6,720 nt of DNA from Bacillota bacterium. GTDB taxonomy: Bacteria > Bacillota > Clostridia > Christensenellales > CAG-138. The translations under genes and the position numbers were made by a program. The DNA lies in the NCBI GenBank assembly GCA_023461495.1, contig JAEYLA010000235.1:1-6720 (forward strand). The letters run 5' to 3'. Of the stretch, positions 6,148 to 6,720 are shown piece by piece. A model generated the notes under the pieces. It saw only the letters and a program-made list of their open reading frames with translations, was not told the origin of the DNA and did not search any database. The first letter of the stretch is position 1. Each line of letters opens with the position of its first letter.

Positions 6148-6160
6148 ACAGGTTTCCTGT
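6148..6160. repeat. Dyad ACAGG-TTT-CCTGT upstream of the reductase promoter
   Basis: A perfect 5-bp dyad with a 3-bp centre ends right where the candidate -35 begins. It has operator-like placement but is short. No binding protein is suggested by the sequence. Confidence 0.35.
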
Positions 6161-6187
6161 TTGAAGCAAGCCCGCATTGCTTATAAT
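6161..6187 (+). promoter_or_regulatory. Candidate promoter of the aldo/keto reductase gene
   Basis: TATAAT at 6182-6187 is a perfect -10. The -35 is weaker: TTGAAG (6161-6166) at 15 bp, or TTTGAA (6160-6165) at 16 bp. A start near 6194 gives a leader of about 88 nt containing GGATGC/GCATCC complementarity. The rest of the 207-nt gap between ald and the reductase shows no gene. Confidence 0.6.
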
Positions 6188-6281
6188 CATACCGTGCGGA
6201 TGCATGCCGTTTTTTTGTGTACCCGCATCCAGAAAGAACAACCGTCTTTCCCATTCAAAAACAACCAAAGAGGTGAACAGC

Positions 6282-6720
6282 ATGTTTTCTGAAGTCAAAA
6301 CATTGAACAACGGCGTTGAAATCCCTCTGCTCGGTCTTGGCGTGTATCAGATTCCACAGGGCCGCGCGACTGTGGACGCGGTGGCAAGCGCATTAAAATT
6401 GGGCTACCGCCATATCGATACCGCAGCCATTTACGGCAATGAAGGGGATGTCGGCGCCGGCATGAAGCAAAGCGGCGTTGCCCGCGAGGATATCTTCCTG
6501 ACCACCAAGCTGTGGAACGAAGAAATGCGCAGGGGCCGCATGCGCGAAGCGTTCTTTGAAAGCCTCGCGCGCCTGCAGACGGATTATGTGGACCTTTACC
6601 TTATCCACTGGCCGGTTGCGGGACGGTATGTGAACAGTTGGAAGGTCTTAGAGGAGCTTTATGCCGAAAAGCGCATCCGTGCCATCGGAGTCAGCAACTT
6701 CCACAAGCACCATATGGAGG
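6282..6720 (+). CDS. Aldo/keto reductase, AKR5-like, N-terminal half (partial)
   Basis: This is an NAD(P)H-dependent carbonyl reductase of the 2,5-diketo-D-gluconate reductase-like group; the frame is open for 146 codons and leaves the window at the right edge. The whole catalytic tetrad is visible: Asp46 and Tyr51 in GYRHIDTAAIYGNE (41-54), Lys76 in TTKLWN, and His109 in LIHWP. The strands of the TIM barrel run in the usual order, with DYVDLYLIHWP (101-111) and RAIGVSNF (133-140). The family is about 270-280 residues, so roughly half is missing. The ATG at 6282 follows AGAGGTGA at a normal spacing and matches the family N-terminus (LNNGVEIPLLGLG). Substrate cannot be told from sequence; this group reduces many aldehydes and ketones. 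It has its own promoter after the ald terminator. Confidence 0.95.
   Translation, partial: MFSEVKTLNNGVEIPLLGLGVYQIPQGRATVDAVASALKLGYRHIDTAAIYGNEGDVGAGMKQSGVAREDIFLTTKLWNEEMRRGRMREAFFESLARLQTDYVDLYLIHWPVAGRYVNSWKVLEELYAEKRIRAIGVSNFHKHHME

Overview
The window reads as chromosomal DNA of an anaerobic, moderately GC-rich Firmicute, most likely a Clostridia-type gut or fermentative bacterium. This rests on a large pyruvate:ferredoxin oxidoreductase, strong AGGAGG-type ribosome sites, consensus SigA promoters, a Bacillus-type SdpR/SdpI pair and a QueT-type ECF substrate-binding component. No species is claimed. The genes are ordinary chromosomal ones. No IS element, tRNA, rRNA or CRISPR array was seen.

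Left part (1-3798, minus strand). Three genes run right to left. First is an 8-oxoguanine/guanine deaminase-type amidohydrolase (2398-3759). Second is a QueT-family membrane protein (1901-2401), whose TTG start overlaps the deaminase stop by 4 nt. Third is the N-terminal half of nifJ (1-1723, running off the left edge). nifJ has its own perfect-consensus promoter (TTGACA, 17 bp, TATAAT) in the 177-nt gap after queT.

Centre (3760-4835). A compact divergent intergenic region separates the deaminase/queT pair from an sdpR-sdpI pair on the plus strand. One TTGACAA heptamer can serve as the -35 element for promoters on both strands. An 11-bp perfect inverted repeat covers the sdpR transcription start and is a good candidate SdpR operator. 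The sdpR and sdpI genes overlap by 11 nt. The SdpC toxin and SdpAB genes that accompany this pair in Bacillus subtilis are not in the window.

Right part (4836-6720, plus strand). An L-alanine dehydrogenase gene with intact catalytic residues ends at a strong intrinsic terminator. After a 207-nt gap with a SigA-like promoter comes the 5' part of an aldo/keto reductase gene, which runs off the right edge.

Functionally, nifJ and ald both act on pyruvate (oxidative decarboxylation to acetyl-CoA; interconversion with alanine). The deaminase/queT pair suggests uptake and processing of a purine or 7-deazapurine base. The sdpRI pair looks like a self-controlled membrane defence or sensing module. 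No plainly undescribed system is evident. The points most worth a second look are the translationally coupled deaminase-QueT pair and the divergent promoter with a shared -35.
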